Origin: Nocardia pseudobrasiliensis NBRC 108224 | Lineage (GTDB): Bacteria > Actinomycetota > Actinomycetes > Mycobacteriales > Mycobacteriaceae | NCBI RefSeq assembly: GCF_001613105.1 | Contig: NZ_BDBS01000004.1 | Coordinates: 62,001 to 126,000 of the forward strand | Length of the DNA stretch: 64,000 bases | Direction: 5' to 3' | Shown: positions 15,301 to 26,000 of the stretch, one piece after another | Layout of the letters: every line of letters begins with the position of its first letter | Position numbering within the stretch: position 1 is the first letter of the stretch | Notes under the pieces: generated by a model | Told to the model about the DNA's origin: nothing | The model's database searches: none | What the model saw: only the letters and a program-made list of their open reading frames with translations | Program-made: the position numbers and the translations under genes

Positions 15301-18300
15301 CAGATCGAATTCGTGTCGGACCGCCGCATGCACGGCCGCATCCAATTCGTCGGCCGCCACCTCGGTAACCGTGACCGCCCCCTCGACATCGAGGATCCGC
15401 TGCACAGGCACACCGTCGGCCTCGGCGAATACCGTGCGCAGGCTTTCGTGCCGCGCCACGACATCACCGATCGCCGCCCGCAAGGCCGGTATATCGATCG
15501 CACCGGTCAGCCGAGCCGTCACCGGCAGGTTGTAGGTGGCGGACGGGCCCTCCAGCCAATGGATGAACCACAGCCGCCGTTGCGCGAACGACACGGGCAA
15601 CACGGCCGGGCGCGGCCGGGCGGTCAGGGCCGGACGAATCCGCTCGCCCGCATCCATACGGTGCGCCAAATGCGCGACCGTCGGCGCGTCGAAGACGGTG
15701 CGAATGGGCACCTCGACGCCCAGCACCGCCCGGATCCGGCTCACGAGCCGCGTAGCCAGTAGCGAATGACCGCCGAGGGCGAAGAAGCTGTCGTCCACAC
15801 CCACGCGGTCCAGCCCGAGCACCTCGGCATACAGTTCCGTCAGCTGCCGTTCGCGCGGGGTGCCCGGGGCCCGGTACGCCACCGAGGATCCGATCTCCGG
15901 CACCGGCAGCGCCGCGCGGTCGACCTTTCCGTTGGCGGTCAGGGGAATCGATTCGATCACCACCACGGCCGCGGGCACCATGAAATCGGGCAACCGTTCG
16001 GCCGCGAAGCCGCGCACCCGTGCCCCGCCGAGTCCGGTCGGATCGGCGGAAGTCACATACCCGATCAGCTGTTTGCCGCCGCTACCGGCATCGAGCGCCA
16101 CCACCAGCGCGCGCGATACCGAAGGATGGCGCGCCAGAACGGCTTCCACCTCACCGGGCTCGACCCGGAAGCCACGGATCTTCACCTGATCGTCGACGCG
16201 GCCCACGAATTCCAACTGCCCGTGCGCATTCCACCGCACCACATCACCGGTGCGATACAACCGCCCACCGACCGCATCGAACGGATCGGCGACGAACCGT
16301 CCCGCCGTCATCCCCGCGCGGCCCAGATATCCCCGGGCCAGTTGCGCACCGGCCACATACAATTCACCGGGCACACCCACCGGCACCGGCATCAGCCACG
16401 AATCCAGTACGTAGACACGCGTATTCGCCACCGGTGAGCCGATCGGCACCGAGCCGTCGAGATCGTCGGGCACTCTCAGCGCCGTCACATTCACCGTCGC
16501 CTCGGTGGGGCCGTAGAGATTGACCACCCGCACGCCCGGACAGGCGTCGCGCACCGCGCGCACCAGATCGCCGCCGAGGGTGTCCGCGCCCGTATTCACC
16601 TGTGTCAGACTCGCGAAGTCGCGGTCGACCATCGCCGACAGCAGCGGCGGTGTCGCGAAAATCTTCGTGACCGACCAGGTTTCGGTCAGGCGCGCCATCT
16701 CCGCAGGATCCGAGCGCCGCTCATTCGCCAGCACCAACGCGGCCCCACCGCACAGGGCGGGCCAGATCTCGTAGGTCGACGCATCGAAGGCGATCGAGGA
16801 ATGCACCAGCACTCGATCCCGCGGCCCGGCCGCCCACGCCTGGGTGATCAGATTCGCCACATTGCCGTGGGTGATGCCGACGCCCTTCGGCGTACCGGTC
16901 GACCCCGACGTGTAGATCACATACGCCAAATTCTGCGGCCGCACCACGACATCCCGATCGGGTCCGGCCTCGGCGCGTTCGAATTCGTCCAGTTCGGTCA
17001 CGACGAGCGCGGGCGCGGCATCCTCGAGCACGAATGCCCGCCGATCCGGCGGATAGGCCGGATCGATCGGCAGATACGCGCCACCGGCCTTCAACACCGC
17101 CACATACGTCACGATCAAATCCACCGAGCGCGGCATCGACACCGCCACAACGCGATCCGGTCCCACACCGCGCGCGGCCAGAACCCGTGCCAGCCGACTC
17201 GCGCGGTCATCGAGCTCCCGATAGGTGAGCGTGCGGTCGCCGGAGATCACCGCGAGCTCATCCGGTGTGCGAGTGACCTGCGCGTGGAACAGTCCGTGCA
17301 GGGTGCGGCCCGCGATCTCCGCGGCGGTGTCGTTCCATCGACGCAGAATCCGCTCGCGCTCATCGGCGTCGAGGACATCGAGCGAACCCACCGGAGTATC
17401 CGGATCCGTCGCGGCCAGCCGGGCAATCCGGGCCAGCCGCACGGCCATCGCCTCGACCGTGGACCGATCGAACAGATCGGTCGCGAATTCGACATGGATA
17501 TCCCACCCGCCCGACGCGGGGGCGTCGGCGATATTGAACACCAGATCGAATCGCGATGTCGTCGCCGCCAATGCGTAGGGCTCGAATGTCACCCCCGGCA
17601 ATTCCAGGGTGGGCGCGGCATTGTTCTGGAAACTCAGCAGCACCTGGAACAGCGGGTGATGCGACGCCGAGCGCACCGGATTGAGCAGTTCCACCAGCAA
17701 TTCGAACGGCAGATCCTGATTCTCGTAGGCGGCCAGCGCCTTCGTCCTGACCTCGCCCAGAATTCGGGTGAACGACGTCCGCGCGGTCACATTCGTGCGC
17801 AACACCCAGCTGTTGACGAAGAATCCGACCAGATCCGTCAAACCCTCGTCGGTGCGTCCGGCGATCGGCGATCCGATCGGAATATCCTCCCCCGCACCGA
17901 GTTTGAACAGCAAGACCGCCAGGGCCGCCTGCATCACCATGGATACCGACGCGCCCTCGCGGGCGGCCAATCGCTCCACCGCGGCGCGGGTCGCCGCATC
18001 GATCCCGACGATCGCCACATCCCCGCGATATCCGGCGGTCCGAGGCCGCGGCCGATCGGTCGGCAAGGGCAGTTGCTCGGGCAGCCCGTCCAGCTCGCGC
18101 CGCCAATACTCGAACTGCTGCGACAGCACGCTGCCCGGATCGTCTGCCGCACCGAGCAATTCGCGCTGCCACAGCGTGTAGTCCACATACTGCACCGGCA
18201 GCGGTTCCCATTCCGGCGCGCGACCGTTCCGGCGCGCCGCGTACGCGACCGACAGATCGCGCAGCAGCGGCGACATCGACCAGCCGTCACCGGCGATGTG

Positions 18301-18681
18301 GTGGATCAGCAGCAGCACGACGTAATCGCTAGGGCCGCAGCGCAATACCGTGACCCGAATCGGAATCTCGGTCGACAGTTCGAACGGATGTCCGGCCGCC
18401 TCGGCGACCGCGGCGTCCACCTCGGCGGGCGCGACGTCGGCGATCACCACCGGCACCTCGACGCTGTCGAGCACCTGCTGGGTCGGCACGCCGTCGACCT
18501 CGACGAATATCGTGCGCAGACTCTCGTGCCGCGCGACGACGTCGCCGACCGCGGCCGCGAACGCCGCCTCATCGAATTCACCGGTCAATCGGACCGCGAC
18601 CGGCATGTTGTAGGCGGGCGAGGGCCCGTCGAGCCGATGGATGAACCACAACCGGCGCTGGGCGAACGACAATGGGATCAT
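1..18681 (-). CDS. Non-ribosomal peptide synthetase, modules 5-9 (3' end beyond window)
   Basis: Second gene of the NRPS pair; at least 6227 residues, open through base 1. The start ATG (complement 18679-18681) overlaps the upstream TGA as TGATG. A GGGAGGTGGG Shine-Dalgarno lies about 10 nt before it, so translation is coupled. The protein begins directly with condensation-domain core motif 1 ([17 protein letters not shown]) and has no docking domain. Domain order with approximate active-site residues: C5 (HHIAGDGW ~130), A5 (core A3 ~600), PCP5 (~970), C6 (~1150), A6 (~1640), PCP6 (LGGDS ~2010), E6 ([10 protein letters not shown] ~2190, NYLGR ~2417), C7 (HHVLLDGW ~2680), A7 (~3145), PCP7 (LGGDS ~3520), E7 ([10 protein letters not shown] ~3710), C8 (HHVLLDGW ~4210), A8 (~4685), PCP8 (~5057), C9 (~5247), A9 (~5730), nMT9 (LEIGVGSG ~6090). 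No thioesterase is in view; it should lie beyond base 1. Confidence 0.97.
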   Translation of the reverse strand, partial: MIPLSFAQRRLWFIHRLDGPSPAYNMPVAVRLTGEFDEAAFAAAVGDVVARHESLRTIFVEVDGVPTQQVLDSVEVPVVIADVAPAEVDAAVAEAAGHPFELSTEIPIRVTVLRCGPSDYVVLLLIHHIAGDGWSMSPLLRDLSVAYAARRNGRAPEWEPLPVQYVDYTLWQRELLGAADDPGSVLSQQFEYWRRELDGLPEQLPLPTDRPRPRTAGYRGDVAIVGIDAATRAAVERLAAREGASVSMVMQAALAVLLFKLGAGEDIPIGSPIAGRTDEGLTDLVGFFVNSWVLRTNVTARTSFTRILGEVRTKALAAYENQDLPFELLVELLNPVRSASHHPLFQVLLSFQNNAAPTLELPGVTFEPYALAATTSRFDLVFNIADAPASGGWDIHVEFATDLFDRSTVEAMAVRLARIARLAATDPDTPVGSLDVLDADERERILRRWNDTAAEIAGRTLHGLFHAQVTRTPDELAVISGDRTLTYRELDDRASRLARVLAARGVGPDRVVAVSMPRSVDLIVTYVAVLKAGGAYLPIDPAYPPDRRAFVLEDAAPALVVTELDEFERAEAGPDRDVVVRPQNLAYVIYTSGSTGTPKGVGITHGNVANLITQAWAAGPRDRVLVHSSIAFDASTYEIWPALCGGAALVLANERRSDPAEMARLTETWSVTKIFATPPLLSAMVDRDFASLTQVNTGADTLGGDLVRAVRDACPGVRVVNLYGPTEATVNVTALRVPDDLDGSVPIGSPVANTRVYVLDSWLMPVPVGVPGELYVAGAQLARGYLGRAGMTAGRFVADPFDAVGGRLYRTGDVVRWNAHGQLEFVGRVDDQVKIRGFRVEPGEVEAVLARHPSVSRALVVALDAGSGGKQLIGYVTSADPTGLGGARVRGFAAERLPDFMVPAAVVVIESIPLTANGKVDRAALPVPEIGSSVAYRAPGTPRERQLTELYAEVLGLDRVGVDDSFFALGGHSLLATRLVSRIRAVLGVEVPIRTVFDAPTVAHLAHRMDAGERIRPALTARPRPAVLPVSFAQRRLWFIHWLEGPSATYNLPVTARLTGAIDIPALRAAIGDVVARHESLRTVFAEADGVPVQRILDVEGAVTVTEVAADELDAAVHAAVRHEFDLSSEIPVRTTVFRSGDDCVLVLLMHHIAGDGWSVATLLRDLSVAYTARCEGYAPQWEPLPVQYADYALWQRELLGEAADPDSLLSRQFEYWRHELDGVPEQLRLPTDRPRPRTAEFLGDVVSFDIDAETRLAVERLAAREGATVSMVLQSALAVLLFKLGAGEDVPIGSPIAGRTDEALADLVGFFVNTWVLRTGVDSGASFAEILRQVKAKALAAYENQDVPFELLVELLNPVRSASHHPLFQVSLAFQNNTLPKLELPSVGIEPYPVSTGTSRFDLLFNIADAPAGRMWSGLVEFATEIFDRSTVEAMVTRFTVLLRQAVSNPGAAVGSLDILHGDEWDLTVRRWNATDVSIPDRTVDALFRAQVARTPEAVAVVCAGTELSYRTLDEQTERLARVLVSRGVGPDTVVAVALSRSADLIVTLVAVSKAGGAYLPIDPAYPADRVAFVLADAAPIAVLTDTATAELLPDNAIPHVYLDRLDADQGLDRITVARPQNLAYLIYTSGSTGAPKGVGITHRNLVSLISQARSVTTGDRVLAHSSIAFDASTYEIWPALCGGATLIVATEQRSDPAEIAKLVETRWVTKIFATPPLLSALVDYGRTLPDNSLSSLTEIATGADTLTAGLVEALKSVCAGARIENLYGPTEATVNVTSSVVPDGLTGVVPIGAPVANARVYVLDSWLLPVPVGVPGELYIAGAQLARGYYGRASLTASRFVADPFDASGGRLYRSGDVVRWNVDGQLEFVGRIDDQVKIRGFRVEPGEVEAALTQHPSVSQAVVVARETETGAKRLIGYVTADTDGTEIRAFVAERLPEFMVPAVVMVLDSMPLTANGKLDRAALPQPRFAASTPYRAPRTHTEEVLAAVVAEVLGLARVGVDDSFFELGGDSIRSIQVVSRARAAGVEVTPRDVFDRRTVAALAAVAGERPLDSVSMELPGGAVGWMPLLPAARFVRELGAGFDSFSQSMTVDLPLGIDRTQLVAVLAAVIDRHDVLRSRLVDDERGAGLEVAPAGSIDVERLLHRVDNDEVTAGLDPAAGVMVRFLWFDDGPRRPGRLAIVAHHLVTDGVSWRILLPDLASAWQAVAAGRTPVWAATGTSVRRWAHGLVEQAATLSEQLPWWRAVVDEPDPMLGARPLDPAIDVMATVEHTVVEIPVAETESLLTTLPAIFHGGVEDGLLAALSIAVVRQRMSGDSALIRLEGHGREEHIVAGADLSSTVGWFTSIFPVRLRVAATAWDEVCAGGPAAGALLKSVKEQLRAIPDRGIGYGVLRYLDSETSAVLQRFSSGQIGFNYLGRLTTAELLPERLRGGGWTPSRDAVGSLATPDPAMPALALLDVTAMVVDSDAGPVLRAVFANPTGALATSTARRMAELWRDAAVGLARHAEGSGAGGLTPSDLPLVELDQREIEVFEQRYPGLTDVWPATSMQTGLLFHRALAGKGFDAYHMQVMFGLTGRMDAARMRAAGQGLLDRYPSLRVAFADDSRGVPVQIVLDGVELPWKVVDLRDHTAADRDAAVELILREDRSANFDIASPPLLRFTLVLTGERRSELIFTAHHVLLDGWSLPLLIRDLLRLYGDGAALPPVPDYREFLKWLGHRDIDAGVRAWVGELEGVREPTLLAGSADSTAATEVGRVDVPITSQLAQALSERAGRLGITLNTVVQAAWGILLAASTGRRDVLTGATVSGRPAAIAGVDAMVGLFINTVPVRIRFGHGETLAELLTGLQRRQIALLEHHHVGLSEIHRATGLDVLFDTLIGFESYPVDQAGIGAAVTTSGLTLTDLRPEAPTHYPLTVVAGAAPELTIRLEYRTDVFDRPTVDAMAVRLVRIFEQVVADPEIAVAAMDLLGDERELLLRRWNDTAVELQDATLIGLFEAQVARTPEGTAVVCENSELTYGELDARADRLARILIARGVGPDTVVAVALPRSAELLVALVAVGKAGGAYLPIDPAYPSDRLTFILADADPVVVVTDADTAKVLPPNAIPRLHPDDDEAGSDRAVAVRPQNLAYLIYTSGSTGVPKGVGITHGNVVNLVAQAWTTSPRDWVLMHSSVAFDASTYEIWPALCGGATLVVAREQRSDPVEISRLIETWAVTKMFATPPLLTALVEYVESLRCNPLRSLDRIDTGADTLTSGLVHGLNAVCGGVRIDNLYGPTEATVDVTSLVVPEGTVGAVPIGMPVANTRVYVLDPWLAPVPIGVAGELYVAGAQLARGYRGRSGLTAARFVADPFDPRGGRLYRTGDMVRWNAQGRLEFVGRSDDQVKIRGFRVEPGEVEAALAQHPSVTRAVVTAVETETGGKRLIGYVVLDRAGVDGARVREFVSERLPEFMVPTAVVVLDSIPVTANGKIDRAALPIPESASAARYRAPSSAEERVLAAVFAEMLGVERVGVDDDFFELGGDSIRSIQVVSRARAQGVVVSPREVFERRTVAALAAVAGGRVVDSVLTELAGGGVGWMPLLPVARFVRGLGAGFDAFSQTMVLDLPIGIDRAGLLATLTAVVDRHDVLRSRLVEDERGAGLEIAPAASIDVGRFVHRVEMIESREDVIVSQLETAVGRLSPAAGVMVRFVWFDAGARRPGRLAIVAHHLAVDGVSWRILLPDLVFAWQLVASGSRPVFVAPGTSMRRWAHSLVEEAVRPERVAELDWWRSVLDGPDPMLGSRPLDPAIDVMATTEHVQLRIPVADTETLLTTLPAAYHGGVEDGLLAALAVAVARRRQARGSAEDSVLIRLEGHGRQEEIVPGADLSNTVGWFTTMFPVRLRAAATEWQELCAGGDAAGELFKSVKEQLRALPDKGIGYGLLRYLNPETAAVLREFSTGQIGFNYLGRLTSSDLLPQRLRGAGWTPAVDTGQLITPLNPALSAMPATSVLDVSAMVIDTADGPVLQAVFAAPVGALAHGEVAELADLWRDAVVGLARHARTSGAGGLTPSDLPLVEMGQREIELLEQRYPGLADVWPLTSMQSGLLFHQALADNGFDAYHMQVVFGLSGSVDPDRMRAAGRGLLIRYPNLRVGFTADSRGAPIQVVVDDVELPWRVVDLRDDAETDPAAVAAEERDAHFDAAIPPLLRLTLVLLPEGRCELIFTAHHVLLDGWSLPLLLRDLLQLYGSGGDTAGLPAAPDYRDFLMWLGRQDSDAGVRAWVRELEDVREPTLLADNAGRRGVAERAGVGRVEVALSGETAAALGRQATALGVTVNTLVQGGWGLLLAVSTGRREVVAGATVSGRPPAIAGVDSMVGLFINTVPVRVRFGPGDALADVLTDLQARQAALLDHHHVGLSDIHQGVGLSVLFDTLIAFESYPVDQAGIGRAATSSEIAITEVRPDTPSHYAVTLIANAVPELHLRLEFRTDVLDRSTVETLAERLARIFAQLAADPRIPVGSVDTLGLDERESVLRRWNETAVEFPDTTIIEQFRARVAADPDAVALVGGNEELSYGELDARASRLARVLVSRGVGPDAIVAVALPRSPELIVALLAVLRAGGGYLPIDPAYSSDRVAFILGEAAPVVLVTDKSTANDLPHSAVPRLYLDTVDLRSGPGFDGPLTVRPHNTAYLIYTSGSTGVPKGVAVTHRNVVAFANKPQWRDGSHDRVLMHSSIAFDASTYEIWVPLLCGGRVVLAPSNHDDLAALGRTLVDNGVTAAFFTTRLFELVIEQSPEAFAGLRQVWVGGEEISSKLLRRAMSRCPDTHIVNVYGPTETTTFAVNHLFEAGAPFAGAAVPIGSALANVRVYVLDSWLAPTPVGVAGELYIAGSHVARGYRGQAGSTASRFVADPFDAAGGRLYRTGDVVRWNADGQLEFVGRVDDQVKIRGFRVEPGEVEAALAQHPSVSRAVVSVRDTGAGGKQLIGYVVSGGSELDGRDVRRWVADRLPEFMVPAVVLVIESIPLTANGKLDRAALPEPEFASSAEFRAPGSERERVLAELFGEILGRERIGVDDNFFELGGHSLLATRLVSRIRAELGIEVAIRTVFDAPTVSRLATRLDPGARVRPALSTRPRPQVVPLSFAQRRLWFIHRMEGPSATYNIPLAARLTGVFDASAFAAAVGDVVARHESLRTIFVDVDGVPAQRVLDAVDVPVTVTDVATAELDAAVTAAVRYGFDLSAEIPIRADVFRHGGDDCVLVVVIHHIAGDGWSMAPLLHDLAVAYTARIGGRAPEWEPLPVQYVDYTLWQQDWLGSATDPDSVLSRQFDYWRRELDGIPEQLRLPMDRPRPRVPSFRGDLVHFDIDVETRVAVQRLAAREGATVSMVLQSALAVLLFKLGAGEDVPIGSPIAGRTDEALADMVGFFVNTWVLRTAVAPAASFAEILGQVRSKALAAYENQDAPFELLVELLNPARSAAYHPLFQVALAFQNNALPTVELAGVGFEPYPASIAASRFDLFFNVADAPVGHAWNGFVEYATELFDHATVETMARRLVGLLRLIASTPEVTIGSVDVLDAGERERVLRGWNETAVDFADTTLAELFQASVAATPDAVAVVCGAAELTYRQLDHRAKELARVLISRGVGPDVVVAVALPKSVDLLVALVAVVQSGAAYLPIDPAYPSDRLAFVLADAAPVVVVTDSATAKTLPDNAIPQLCLDALDADEDGLASIVAARPENLVYVIYTSGSTGVPKGVGVTHRNLANLVSQAAMVAGDRMLVHSSVAFDASTYEIWLALCGGGALVVASEQRSDPAEIVRLVETCSVTEMFATPPLLSGLLEYVEAVPGDRLRTLRRVMCGGAELTVGLVRRAWASCPRVQIMNGYGPTETTVFATDFDAVGASGAVVPIGGPLGNVRVFVLDSGMRPVPVGVPGELYIAGAQLARGYYGRSSLTASRFVADPFDAAGGRLYRTGDVVRWNADGQLEFVGRVDDQVKIRGFRVEPGEVEAVLAQHPSVSQAVVVAREAEAGGKQLIGYVTADRSGPIGGSDELVGQWQRVYDDLYSASAAEFGEDFGGWNSSYTGEPIPVEQMREWRMARVERIRGLRPRRVLEIGVGSGLLLAKVAPEVEEYWATDFSATTIDKLQGQLDALGTEWADRVVLSVRTAEDTGGLPENYFDTVVLNSVVQYFPGPAYLRDVLEKVRGLLTPGGAIFVGDVRNLALVEEFATAVQIARNGGEDPVAVGDRVR
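3350..6510 (-). other. NRPS module 8: DCL-type C - A (Val/Ile?) - PCP
   Basis: D-accepting C domain (HHVLLDGW) downstream of E7. The A8 pocket read by eye is DAYFWGVTF, close to valine/isoleucine codes such as DAFFLGVTF. This is the clearest aliphatic prediction after Thr1. The PCP is FFELGGHS, so no epimerisation is expected. Confidence 0.75.
6510..11110 (-). other. NRPS module 7: DCL-type C - A - PCP - epimerase
   Basis: The condensation domain is of the D-accepting type: the entry sequence [20 protein letters not shown] and [11 protein letters not shown] differ from the [11 protein letters not shown] type. This agrees with the upstream epimerase. The A7 pocket read by eye is DAYFDGLVD. 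The PCP is LGGDS, and E7 has [10 protein letters not shown]. Predicted D-residue at position 7. Confidence 0.85.
11110..15610 (-). other. NRPS module 6: C - A - PCP - epimerase
   Basis: The A6 pocket read by eye is DAYFAGLVN (unassigned). The PCP has the LGGDS form typical of carriers that feed an E domain. The epimerase shows [13 protein letters not shown] and FNYLGR. Its residue is therefore presented to module 7 as the D-isomer. Confidence 0.85.
14725..14911. repeat. 187-bp perfect repeat, copy in C domain of module 6
   Basis: Identical base for base to 22173-22359 (offset 7448) by direct comparison. It encodes the C-domain stretch around [30 protein letters not shown] third, slightly diverged copy lies at about 2450-2620 in module 9. 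Confidence 0.93.
15620..18681 (-). other. NRPS module 5: C - A - PCP
   Basis: LCL condensation domain at the very N-terminus of the second protein. The A5 pocket read by eye is DAYFNGLVN, from the same subfamily ([18 protein letters not shown]) as A3, A6 and A7. The A domain runs straight into the PCP (FFALGGHS), with no methyltransferase insert and no epimerase. Confidence 0.8.
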
Positions 18682-21600
18682 CACAGACCCACCTCCCGAT
18701 TCATCTTGCGCAGCGCGGGTCGTCGGGACGGGGCCAATTGTGGCCAGCGCTGGGCGAGTTCGGCGACGGTCGGGGCGTCGAAGATCACCCGGACCGGCAC
18801 CTCGACGCCCAGCACCGCGCGGATCCGACCGGCCAACCGCGTGGCCAGCAGTGAATGTCCGCCCAGCGCGAAGAAGCTGTCGTCCACGCCGACCCGCTCG
18901 CGCCCGAGGATCTCGGCGAACAGGTCGGCCAGCGCGCGTTCCCGCTCGGTGCTCGGCGCCCGATATTCCGCCGAGGAGGCGAATTCCGGATCCGGCAGGG
19001 CCGCGCGATCGAGTTTGCCATTGGCGGTCAGCGGCAGCGCGTCGATCACCGTCACCACCGCGGGCACCATGAACTCCGGCAGCCGCTCGGCCACGAACGC
19101 GCGCAGTTCGGCGGGCAGCAGCGCGTCCTGCGGATTATTGGCATAGGCGGCCGGATCGCCCAGCTCGGCCGACGGCAGGTAGACATCGGTCAGGGGCCGA
19201 TCCCGCACCACCGCACGGTCGATGAAGACCGCGTCCATCCGGCCCGCTCGCGCGGACCAGGTGACCGCGGTGAGGTATCCGAATCGCTGTCCGAGCGCGT
19301 GCAGATCATCGGGCAGCAGGCCCGTCGGATCGGGGGCGTCGTCGAGTTGATCGGCCGATACCCGCCCGCCCAGCCGGATGCGGCGGGTGGCCTCGATCTC
19401 ACCGATCAGACCCGCATGCGGGATATCGGTGATCCGAATTCCACCGAGCTGACGGTCCTGCAGCTGTCTGTGTAACCAATCATGGTCGCGGAACTCGACT
19501 TTCGGCACCTCCCCGACCGACAGCGGCCGCGCGGGCGATGTGCGAAGGACGACGTCGTAGCGATATCGACTCAGCTCGTTGACGTGGGCGCCGCGTTTGA
19601 GCTCGATATCCACGGCGTCGAAACCTGTTGCCCCACGACACAAATCGACGAAGTAGTCGGGCGAGATGAGCAGCTCCTTCTCGGCGGCGATGGCGCGGCG
19701 CACGCGATCGCGCACGGCGAGCGGATCGTCGCCGCCGTGGCGCAGGATCTGGACCGCGGTGGTGAACTCCTCGAGCAGTGCCAGGTTGCGTACGTCACCC
19801 ACGAATACCGCGCCACCGGGCGCGAGCACCCGCTGGACGTGTTCGAGGACTCGGCGCAGGTAGACCTGGCCGGGGAAGTACTGTACGACGGAGTTCAACA
19901 CCACGGTGTCGAAATGCCCTTCGGGCAGGCCGTTCGGATCGTCGGCCGCCTGCACGGCGGTGAACACCCGCTCCACCCAGGGCGCGTCCAGACCGCGCAA
20001 CTGGTCGCGCAGGGTCTCGATGGTGGCCGCGGAGAAATCCGTCGCCCAGTACTCCGCGCAGTCGGGAGCCAGCTGCGACAGCAGCAGGCCCGAACCCACG
20101 CCGATCTCGAGGATCCGCCGCGGCTTCAGCTCCCGGATCCGCTCGACGGTGGCCATGCGCCATTCGCGCATCTGCTCCACCGGAATCGGGGCTCCGGTGT
20201 AGCTGCTGTTCCAGCCGCCGAAGTCCGAGCCGAATCCGGATACGCTGTGGCCGTTACCGTTCGCCGCTCGAGCGCCGCCGTAGAGGTCGTCGTACACCCG
20301 ACGCCACTGGCCCACGAATTCGTCCTCGCCGACGACCGGTCCGGACCGGTCGGCCACCACATATCCGACCAGCTGCTGGCCGCCCGCCTCGGTATCGCGA
20401 GCCGTCACCACCGCCCGGGAGACCGAGGGATGTTGGGCCAGAGCGGCTTCCACCTCACCGGGTTCGACCCGGAAACCACGGATCTTCACCTGATCGTCGG
20501 CCCGACCCACGAACTCCAACTGCTCATCGGCATTCCACCGCACCACATCACCCGTGCGATACAACCGGCCGCCGCTGGGGTCGAATGGATCCGCGACGAA
20601 CCGCGCCGCGGTCAATCCGGCCCGGCCGTGATAGCCGCGCGCCAATTGCGCACCGGCCACATACAACTCGCCGGGAACGCCGACCGGCACCGGTGCCAGG
20701 CCCGAATCCAAAACGAACACGCGGACATTGCCGAGCGGTCGGCCGATCGCGACCGGACCGACACCGTCGGCCCGCGCGTCGTAGTCGGTGACACACGCCG
20801 TCGTCTCGGTAGGGCCGTAGCCGTTCATGACCTGTGCGTCCGGATATTTCGCGTGCAGCCTGCCGATCACATCGGCCGTCAGCTCCGCCCCGCCGGCGAT
20901 GATTCGCCGCAGCGTCGACAGCGGTGCGCCCGGGGTGGATTCGACATGATCGAGCAGTGCCGCCAGCATCGGCGGCGTGGTGAACATCTTTGTCACCGAA
21001 TGGGTTTCGGTCAGCCGGGCGATCTCGGCCAGATCCGAGCGTTGCTCGCCGGAGACCACCACGGCCGCACCGCCGCACAGCGCGGGCCAGATCTCATAGG
21101 TCGAGGCGTCGAACGCGACCGACGAATGCGCCAGCACCCGATCGGTGGAGCTGATCGTCCACGCCTGGGCGACCAGATTCGCCACATTGCCGTGGGTGAC
21201 GCCGACACCCTTGGGCACACCGGTCGAACCCGAGGTGTAGATGACGTAGGCCAGATGCTGCGGCCGCACGGGCGTCGCCTGATGGTGATATCCCACACCA
21301 TCGCCGTTCGGCACGTCCAGTCGCAGTTGCGGTGTCGTGGTACCGGGCAGGGCATTCGCGGTGGTGGAATCGGTGACCACCACGGCCGGTGCGGCATCGG
21401 TGAGGACGAAGGCCACCCGATCCGCCGGATACGCCGGATCGATCGGCAGATACGCGCCACCGGCCTTCAGCACGCCCAGTAGCGCCACGATCAGCTCCGC
21501 CGATCTCGGCAAGGCCACCGCGACCAGGGCGTCGGGACCGACTCCGCGCGAGCGCAACCGGTGTGCGAGCAGATCGGCGCGGCCGTCGAGCTCGCGATAC

Positions 21601-23080
21601 GACAGGCTGGTATCCGCGCAGACGACCGCGATCGCATCGGGAGTGCGCGACACCTGCGCCCGGAACAGGTCGACCAGGGTGCGGTCGTGCGGGCCCATGG
21701 CGGTGTCGTTCCACCGGCGCAGCACGAATTCGCGTTCCTCCGCGCCGAGTACATCGATCGATCCGACCGCGATATCCGGATCGGACACGATCGACGCCAG
21801 GACCCGCAGATACCGGGCCGCCATCGCCTCGATGGTGCTGCGATCGAACAACTCGGTCGCGTATTCGATCAAGGCGCTCCAGGCCTGGCCGACCGGGGCG
21901 TCGGCGATATTGAAGAACAGATCGAATCGCGCGGTGGCCGTGGAGGCGAGATAGGGCTCGATCCGCACACCGGACAGCTCCAGCACCGGCAGCGTGTTGT
22001 TCTGGAATGCCAGCGACACCTGGAACAGCGGATGATGCGACGCCGAGCGAGCCGGATTCAGCAATTCGACGAGCAGTTCGAATGGAACGTCCTGATTCTC
22101 GTAGGCCGCCAGCGATTTCGCCCGAACCCGGCCGAGGAGATCGGTGAACGACTGCGCCGCGGTCATTCTCGCGCGCAGCACCCAGGTGTTGACGAAGAAT
22201 CCCACCAGATCCGCCAGCGCCTCATCGGTCCGCCCGGCGATCGGCGAACCGATCGGAACATCCTCCCCCGCACCCAGTTTGAACAACAACACCGCCAACG
22301 CCGACTGCAACACCATCGACACCGTCGCACCCTCACGCGCGGCCAACCGCTCCACCGCGGCGCGGATCTGCGGATCGATATCGAACAACACCATGTCCCC
22401 GCGATATCCGGCCATGCGCGGGCGCGGGCGATCGGTGGGCAAGCGCAATTGCTCGGGCAGCCCGTCGAGTTCGCGTCGCCAGTAGGCGAACTGCTGGTAC
22501 AGCACACTGTCCGGATCCACGGGTGAGCCGAGCAATTCCTGTTGCCACAGCGTGTAATCGGCGTATTGCACCGGCAGCGGCCGCCAGCCCGGCGCTCGAT
22601 GCTCGAGCCGCGCGGTGTAGGCCATCGCCAGATCGCGCAGCAGCGGCGTCATCGACCAGCCGTCACCGGCGATGTGATGAATCAGCACGACCAGCACGCA
22701 GTCCTCGGCCCCGGAGCGGAAGACATCGGCGCGGATGGGAATCTCGGTCGACAGATCGAAGCCGTACCGTACGGCCGCGTTCACCGCCGCGTCCAGCTCG
22801 GCCGCGGCCACCTCGGTCACGTTCACCGGGACCTCGACCCGGCTCGCCTCGACCACCCGCTGGGCGGGTGTGCCGTCGGGTTCGACGTAGATCGTGCGCA
22901 GACTCTCGTGCCGCAGCACCACATCACCGACCGCGGCCGCGAACGCCGCGGCGTCGAACACACCGGTCAATCGCACGGCCAGGGCGATGTTGTAGGTGGC
23001 AGACGGTCCCTCCAGCCGATGGATGAACCACAGTCGCCGCTGCGCGAACGACAGCGGCACCACCTCGGGTCGCGGGCGCG
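18681..23080 (-). other. NRPS module 4: C - A - N-methyltransferase - PCP
   Basis: The A4 pocket read by eye is DAYFIGGAC (unassigned; partly hydrophobic). A second embedded N-methyltransferase (~20330-19500) has [17 protein letters not shown] and [10 protein letters not shown] and is very similar to the one in module 3. The C-domain contains a 187-bp tract identical to module 6. The module ends the first protein 20-25 residues after the PCP. Confidence 0.85.
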
Positions 23081-26000
23081 GCGACAGCATCGGCCGCACC
23101 CGGACGCCGGTGTCGAGCCGGGTCGCCAACTGCGCCACGGTCGCCGCGTCGAAGACCGTCCGGATGGGCACCTCGATGCCCAGTACCGCCCGAATCCGGC
23201 TGACCAGCCGCGTGGCCAACAACGAATGTCCGCCGAGGGCGAAGAAATTGTCGTCCACACCGACCCGATCGAGCCCGAGCACCTCGGCGAACAATTCGGC
23301 CAGCATCTGCTCCTCGACACCGCCCGGCGCTCGGTATGCCACCGAGGAGGCGAATTCCGGATCGGGTAGCGCCCGGCGATCCAGTTTGCCGCTCGCGGTC
23401 AGGGGCACCGAGTCGATCACCATCACCACCGCGGGCACCATGAATTCCGGCAGCCGTTCACCGGCGAATCGGCGCACATCGGCGGCCAGCAGGCCCGCCT
23501 GCGGAGTATTCGTGTAGGAGCCGGGTTCGCCCAATCGAGTGGGCGCGGCGTAGATATCGGTCAGGGATCGGCCGCGGGCCGTCTCGGCGTCGACGAATAC
23601 CGCGTCCATCCGCTCCGGCTGTGCCGACCAGGTGACCGCGGTGAGGTAGCCGAAGCGCTGTCCCAGCAGATGCAGATCCTCCGGCAGCAGTCCCGGGCCG
23701 GTCCGCTCGGTCGCGGCGGGGAGAACGCCTTCGAATCCGAGGCCGAATTCGGCTGCGGCATGCGGAATTCCGGTGATGCGAAGGCCGTCGGTATGTCGTT
23801 CGCCGAGCAGCCCGAGCAGCCGATCGCGGTCGCGGAATTCCACTCGGGGCAGGGCCGCGACCGACAGCGGTTGGGCCGGAGCCTTGTGCAGGACCACGTC
23901 GTAGCGGTAGCGACTCAGCTCGTTGACCCAGTAGCCCCGCTTGAGTCCGATATCGAGGGCGTCGAAACCGTCCGCCTCGCGGCACAGGCTCAGGAAGTAT
24001 TCGGGGGCGACCAGCAGTTCCTGTTCGGCGGCGATATCGCGGCGGACGCGGTCGTCGAGCGTGGCCGGATCGTCGTTTCCGTGCCGCGCGATCTGCACGG
24101 CGGTCGCGAATTCCTCGAGCAGCGCCAGATTGCGCACATCGCCGACGAATACCGCGCCGCCGGGGGCCAGCACGCGCAGCACCCGGCCGAGGACCTTGCG
24201 CAGATACGCCTCGCCCGGGAAGTACTGGATCACCGAATTCAGCACCACGGTGTCGAAATGGTTCTCCGGCAGCCGGGCGGTGTCCTCGGCGGCGCGGACG
24301 CTGAGTGAGACCCGGCTGGTCCATTCGGCGTCGAGTTCGCGCAGCTGCCGTTCCAGGGCGGCGATGGTGGGCGCGGAAAAGTCCGTCGCCCAGTACTCTT
24401 CGACCTCCGGGGCCAGCTGCGACATCAGCAGACCCGAGCCCACGCCGATCTCGAGCACCCGCCGCGGGCGCAGTTCTCGAATGCGGTCCACGGTCGCCGA
24501 CCGCCAAGCGCGCATCTGCTCGATCGGGATGGCGGTTCCGGTGTAGCTGCTGTTCCAGCCGCCGAAGTCGGAGCCGAATTCGGTGCTGTCCGAACCGGTG
24601 TCGCGGCTGTCCTCGGCGGCGGAGTACAGGTCGTCGTAGACCCGACGCCACTGTCCGACCAGTTCATCCTCGCCGACGACCGGCCCGGAGCCGTCGGCCA
24701 CCACATATCCGACGAGCTGTTTACCGCCGGAGTCGGTGTCGTGCGCGACCACAACCGCCTGCGATACCGAGGGATGCTGCGCCAGAACGGTTTCCACCTC
24801 GCCGGGCTCGACCCGGAAACCACGGATCTTGACCTGATCATCGGCCCGGCCCACGAATTCCAGCATCCCGTCGCGATTCCACCGCACCACATCGCCCGTG
24901 CGATACAGGCGACCACCGGCGGTATCGAACGGATCGGCCACGAACCGCGCGGCGGTCGGTCCGGACCGGCCGCGATATCCGCGCGCCAGTTGCGCACCGG
25001 CGACATACAGCTCCCCGGGAACGCCCACCGGGACCGGCGTCAGCCACGAATCCAGCACGTAGACTTGCGTATTCGCCACCGGGGAACCGATCGGCACCAC
25101 ACCGGCGAGGCCATCGGGCACGGCCAGCGACGTCACATTCACCGTCGCCTCGGTGGGTCCGTACAGATTGTCGACGCGCACACCGGCACACGCGGATTTC
25201 AGCGCCTCGACCAGTCCGGCGGTGAGCGTATCGGCACCGGTGTCGATCTGCGTCAGACTCCGGAAAGGGTTGCCCGGCAACAGCTCCAGATGCTCGACCA
25301 GGGCCGACAGCAGTGGCGGCGTAGCGAAGATCTTCGTCACCGAACGGGTTTCGACCAAGCGCGTGATCTCGGCCGGGTCCGAGCGCTGCTCGGTCGCGAC
25401 CACCAGGGTCGCGCCGCCGCACAGGGCGGGCCAGATCTCATAGGTCGAGGCGTCGAACGCCACCGACGAATGCACCAGCACTCGATCCTCGGGGCTCACC
25501 CGCCAGGCCTGCGCGACGAGGTTCACCACATTGCGGTGCGTGATGCCGACGCCTTTGGGCACACCGGTCGACCCGGAGGTGTAGATCATGTACGCCAGAT
25601 TCTGCGCTCGCACGACGACGCCCCGATCCGGACCGTCCGCGGCATCCTCGAGATACAGCTGCGGTATCTCATTGCGGGGCAACAGTTTCGCGGTATCCGC
25701 GTCGGTCACCAAAACGACCGGAGCGGCATCGGTGAGAATGAACGCCACCCGATCCGACGGATAGGCCGGATCGATCGGCAGATACGCCCCACCGGCCTTC
25801 AGTACCGCGACCAATGCCACGAACAGCTCCGCGGATCGGGGCAATGCCACCGCGACAATCGTGTCCGGGCCCACGCCGCGGGCGATCAACGCCCGCGCCA
25901 ACCGCGCGGCGCGACCGTCGAGGTCGCCGTAGGTCAGCTCGGTGTCACCGCAGACCACCGCCACCGCATCCGGGTGCGCGGCGGCCCGGGCCTCGAACAC

